Shown here: one piece after another, positions 61,355 to 64,000 of the stretch
Position numbering within the stretch: position 1 is the stretch's first letter
How the letters are laid out: every line of letters begins with the position of its first letter
From: Pelosinus sp. IPA-1
GTDB taxonomy: Bacteria > Bacillota > Negativicutes > DSM-13327
DNA: 64,000 nt
Assembly (NCBI RefSeq): GCF_030269905.1
Contig: NZ_BSVC01000004.1
Coordinates: 1-64,000, forward strand
Reading direction: 5' to 3'
Program-made: the position numbers and the translations under genes
The notes under the pieces: model-generated
Database searches by the model: none
The model's input: the letters and a program-made list of their open reading frames with translations, nothing else
Told to the model about the DNA's origin: nothing

Positions 61355-61996
61355 ATGCTGGGGTATCTTCGCCAAAATTTTGGAATGTATCTAAAGGCAA
61401 ACATTGTTGCTTATTTTTTTATGATTCTTATTTTTGTTATTGGTATTGTTGTGGGAGCATTAGCTGTAAAGATATTGCCAGATGAACAAAAAACTGAACT
61501 TATTAATTATTTGCGTATTTTTTTTACAGGATTGGCTCAGGGAACTGAAGAAGTTGCCTCCTCTGAAACTATGATTGGTGTCGTAATGTTTAACAACGCT
61601 AAAACAGTAGTTTTAATGTGGATACTAGGATTTACTATTGTTGGAATACCTTTTGTATTATTTATTTTATTTACAAGGGGTTTTATAATTGGCTTTACTG
61701 TAGGATTTTTAGTAAATGAATATGTCATGAAAGGATTATTATTTGCATTTGCATCCGTACTGCCTCATAATTTATTTGCTGTTCCAGCTATTTTAGTGCT
61801 TAGTGTATCAGCAACTACATTTTCTCTTATGTTATTACGCCGTAAGACTTATGGTAAGGTAAATATATGGTATGAAGCAATTCGGTATTCAATTGTATGC
61901 ATGATAATTTTAGCCCTTATGCTGTTTGCAGCTTTACTAGAAGTATATATTTCACCAGTATTTATGAAACTAGCAGCAAGCTTATTAGCAAAGTAG
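61355..61996 (+). CDS. spoIIM: Stage II sporulation protein M
   Basis: The product is 213 aa from ATG 61355 (RBS GGGAGG). Five membrane helices and SpoIIM signatures NNAKTVVLMWILGFTIVGIP and LPHNLFAVPAILV. Part of the SpoIIDMP engulfment machine that remodels septal peptidoglycan. The in-frame start at 61310 has no ribosome site. Confidence 0.92.
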   Translation: MLGYLRQNFGMYLKANIVAYFFMILIFVIGIVVGALAVKILPDEQKTELINYLRIFFTGLAQGTEEVASSETMIGVVMFNNAKTVVLMWILGFTIVGIPFVLFILFTRGFIIGFTVGFLVNEYVMKGLLFAFASVLPHNLFAVPAILVLSVSATTFSLMLLRRKTYGKVNIWYEAIRYSIVCMIILALMLFAALLEVYISPVFMKLAASLLAK

Positions 61997-62064
61997 CAGT
62001 GAGCATAAAAGAATACTCGCCTATACTTTTATTTATTAATTTGAGTATTTGAATAATAATTATG

Positions 62065-62092
62065 AGGACTGTAAATTTTACAGTCCTTATTC
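62065..62092 (+). terminator. Terminator after spoIIM
   Basis: AGGACTGTAAA (62065-62075) pairs with TTTACAGTCCT (62077-62087), followed by TTATTCT. Confidence 0.65.
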
Positions 62093-62171
62093 TATTTATA
62101 GTTGAATAAAGCAGGTAGATAGTGAATAAGCATTATATTAAGTTAAGCTAATTAGGAGGTGGAGTAGAAAA

Positions 62172-62378
62172 ATGGTAATTAATTTCTCAGGAAACAGTCT
62201 TATAAAGAAAACAAAACTTATTTTTAAGTTAATTATCTTAGTAATTATAGTATTTTATATTTTGCCGAAATTGTTAAGTTTATTGTGGTATCTGAATCCT
62301 CCTGAACTTAAAATACGTGAAGAACATTTATTAGAGAAGCCGCTAAGGGTAATCTTAAATATAATAAATTATAGTTAA
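62172..62378 (+). CDS. DUF4227-like small membrane protein (YqzK type)
   Basis: The 68-aa protein has one long membrane helix (LIFKLIILVIIVFYILPKLL) and a short polar C-terminus. RBS AGGAGGTGG. It lies between spoIIM and xerD, where Bacillus has fur and yqzK, so a YqzK-type identity is likely from position; sequence support is modest. Function unknown. Confidence 0.6.
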   Translation: MVINFSGNSLIKKTKLIFKLIILVIIVFYILPKLLSLLWYLNPPELKIREEHLLEKPLRVILNIINYS

Positions 62379-62506
62379 CAAAAAAAAATGCCATAAAGTA
62401 TGGATTTTGTTAATATTAAACAGGAAAAGAGAATATTATGTGGAATAAGGAATTAGAAAGATTTTCGTGATTTTATGACTGGAAAAGTAGAAAAAGGGTG
62501 GTAAAA

Positions 62507-63394
62507 ATGGAAGGCTATGTTAATGAGTTTATTAACTATCTTGCAGTTGAAAGAGGTTTAGCACAAAATACGCTAGAATCATATGGTCGTGACTTACATC
62601 AATTCCAAGTTTATTTACAAAATGGAAATATGGAAATCTTAAAAGACTCTAATCGCACTACCATCCTCAGTTATTTAAATAATCTTCAATCTAAAGGCAG
62701 AGCCGTTTCCACAATTTCCCGCAACCTTGCTGCAATAAAATCATTTTATCAATATCTGGTACGTGAACGTTATTTAGAAAAGGATCCCGCTGCTAATCTT
62801 GAATCTCCAAAACTTGAAAAAAAGTTACCAAAGGTTCTAAGTATTGGTGAAGTTGAGGAATTATTAAAACAACCTAGTGGATTTTTACCTACAGGTCTTA
62901 GGGATAAGGCAATGTTAGAACTTTTATATGCTACAGGCATTCGCGTTTCTGAATTAATATCTTTGAATATATCAGATGTGAATTTAGAGATGGGATATAT
63001 AAAATGTTATGGTAAAGGTGCCAAGGAACGTATAGTTCCTTTAGGCTCAATAGCTGCCAAGTGTGTACAGGATTACGTTGGTAAAGGACGTTCTAAATTA
63101 ATACGTACATATGAAGAAGCCGCCCTTTTTGTTAATCATCATGGTAATCGATTGACAAGGCAGGGATTTTGGAAAATTATAAAAAAATATGCGCAGGAAG
63201 CTGACATTAGTAAAGCGATTACTCCTCATACACTGCGTCACTCTTTTGCTACACATTTACTAGAAAATGGAGCCGATTTACGTTCTGTACAAGAAATGCT
63301 TGGTCATGCAGATATTTCTACTACGCAGATTTATACTCATGTTACTAAAAATCGCTTAAAAGAAGTGTATGATAAAACACATCCCCGAGCATAG
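62507..63394 (+). CDS. xerD: Tyrosine recombinase XerD
   Basis: The product is 295 aa from ATG 62507 (RBS AAGGGTGG). N-terminal SAM-like DNA-binding domain (about 1-85) and a catalytic domain with the tyrosine recombinase residues: Arg in ATGIRVSEL, HTLRHSFATH, LGHADISTT and the nucleophile in QIYTHV. It resolves chromosome dimers. Full length and in its conserved place, so a housekeeping XerD rather than a mobile-element integrase. Confidence 0.93.
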   Translation: MEGYVNEFINYLAVERGLAQNTLESYGRDLHQFQVYLQNGNMEILKDSNRTTILSYLNNLQSKGRAVSTISRNLAAIKSFYQYLVRERYLEKDPAANLESPKLEKKLPKVLSIGEVEELLKQPSGFLPTGLRDKAMLELLYATGIRVSELISLNISDVNLEMGYIKCYGKGAKERIVPLGSIAAKCVQDYVGKGRSKLIRTYEEAALFVNHHGNRLTRQGFWKIIKKYAQEADISKAITPHTLRHSFATHLLENGADLRSVQEMLGHADISTTQIYTHVTKNRLKEVYDKTHPRA

Positions 63395-63451
63395 TAGTAG
63401 CATAAGTAATTAGGCTAGTTTTAAAAGAAAATTAATTGTTATATTTGTTTT

Positions 63452-63547
63452 GGGCCAATAGGATAGCTAGATTGTGTGTTCATCAAGTTTTTTTCTGTCT
63501 TGAAAAAAACAGAATTAAGCTTTTTTCCTATTGACCCGATGGATTTG
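63452..63547 (+). promoter_or_regulatory. Possible structured leader before pdp
   Basis: GGGCCAATAGG (63452-63462) can pair with CCTATTGACCC (63537-63547), with one G-T, across a 74-nt loop that contains T-rich runs. It lies between xerD and pdp. I do not recognise a known riboswitch. The rest of the 63395-63628 gap holds nothing else I can support. Confidence 0.4.
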
Positions 63548-63628
63548 TAGAAAGGTAATTCCTACTCTTTGAAAATATTATTAGTTAAGGACAGAGCTTT
63601 TTTCACAAGAAATTTTGAGGTGAAATAA

Positions 63629-64000
63629 ATGAGACTGTTAGATATTATTACTAAAAAACGTGATGGCTTTGTTCTCACTGATTTGGAAATCAACACTTTA
63701 ATTCATGCATATACGAATGATAAAATACCTGACTATCAAATGGCAGCGTGGTTAATGTCAGTATATTTTCAAGGAATGACGATTGAAGAGACCGCAACGC
63801 TAACTATGGCAATGGCTAAGTCAGGTAATATGATGGATCTAACTGCTGTTCCTGGTATTAAGGTAGATAAGCATAGCACTGGTGGCGTCGCCGACACTAC
63901 CACGTTAATCTTAGCACCCTTAATAGCGGCAGCTGGGGTACCAATTGCTAAAATGTCGGGAAGAGGATTAGGTTTTACAGGTGGAACACTTGATAAATTA
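63629..64000 (+). CDS. pdp: Pyrimidine-nucleoside phosphorylase, cut by the window edge
   Basis: The first 124 codons of a thymidine/pyrimidine nucleoside phosphorylase. [17 protein letters not shown], then [15 protein letters not shown] (phosphate/nucleoside site) and [22 protein letters not shown]. In Bacillus the genes after xerD are also nucleoside-salvage enzymes. The frame is open at the right edge. Confidence 0.92.
   Translation, partial: MRLLDIITKKRDGFVLTDLEINTLIHAYTNDKIPDYQMAAWLMSVYFQGMTIEETATLTMAMAKSGNMMDLTAVPGIKVDKHSTGGVADTTTLILAPLIAAAGVPIAKMSGRGLGFTGGTLDKL

Noticed and set aside
62507-63394. Tyrosine recombinase as integrase of a mobile element
   Set aside because: It is a normal-length XerD in its conserved place after spoIIM and a YqzK-like gene, far from the accessory region.
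1-64000. CRISPR arrays, tRNA or rRNA genes, intact insertion sequences
   Set aside because: Looked for regular short repeats, cloverleaf-like segments and transposase-like proteins; none could be supported by eye.

Overview
The window looks like a chromosomal segment of an endospore-forming, low-GC Firmicute, most likely a Negativicutes member close to Pelosinus/Sporomusa. This is inferred from gene content, gene order and AT-rich codon use, not from a database search. Core markers are spoIIIAA-AH, spoIVB, spo0A, spoIIM, a MgsA/RarA relative, iscRSU-mnmA, alaS, efp and xerD. No rRNA, tRNA, CRISPR array or intact transposase was seen.

Layout. (1) 1-5.4 kb: the tail of an unknown gene, then an ECF sigma factor, a carboxymuconolactone decarboxylase-like protein and an alpha/beta hydrolase, an MFS transporter, and two small cysteine-rich metal-binding-type proteins facing each other. 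(2) 5.7-9.5 kb: a compact four-gene His-Xaa-Ser (Hxs) operon, with a repeat protein (HxsA), a small partner (HxsD) and two radical SAM enzymes (HxsB, HxsC). (3) 9.5-22.5 kb: an accessory region of intact and broken genes. It holds a short XseA-like protein ending in a membrane segment, two phosphatases, a 1435-aa Mrr-like nuclease/P-loop STAND-type protein resembling Avs antiphage proteins, and a HEPN/zinc-ribbon protein. It also holds decayed pieces of a second phosphatase, an MFS transporter and a HerA-like ATPase. It ends inside rarA, which is cut at its Walker A motif. (4) 22.5-64 kb: ordinary, almost entirely plus-strand core chromosome.

The core part runs iscR-iscS-iscU-mnmA; PRC-barrel and small proteins; a permease; then alaS-ireB-ruvX-DUF1292-mltG-trmR-trhP, the same order as Bacillus alaS-yrzL-yrrK-yrzB-yrrL-yrrM-yrrN/O. 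After this come a PBP2, aroQ-pepQ-efp, the eight-gene spoIIIA operon, the Asp23/AmaP group, nusB, xseA-xseB-ispA-PAP2-dxs-tlyA-nadK-mnmM-argR-recN, spoIVB-spo0A, and nudF-spoIIM-DUF4227-xerD-pdp. Several functions cluster: wobble-uridine tRNA modification (mnmA, trmR, trhP, mnmM), isoprenoid supply (ispA, dxs), and mother-cell sporulation control (spoIIIA, spoIVB, spo0A, spoIIM).

The best candidates for new biology are the Hxs operon, the membrane-anchored XseA paralogue, the nuclease-STAND protein with its HEPN neighbour, and two cis-acting structures: a promoter-hairpin-RBS leader before the minus-strand C_GCAxxG_C_C gene, and a perfect hairpin covering the PBP2 start codon.
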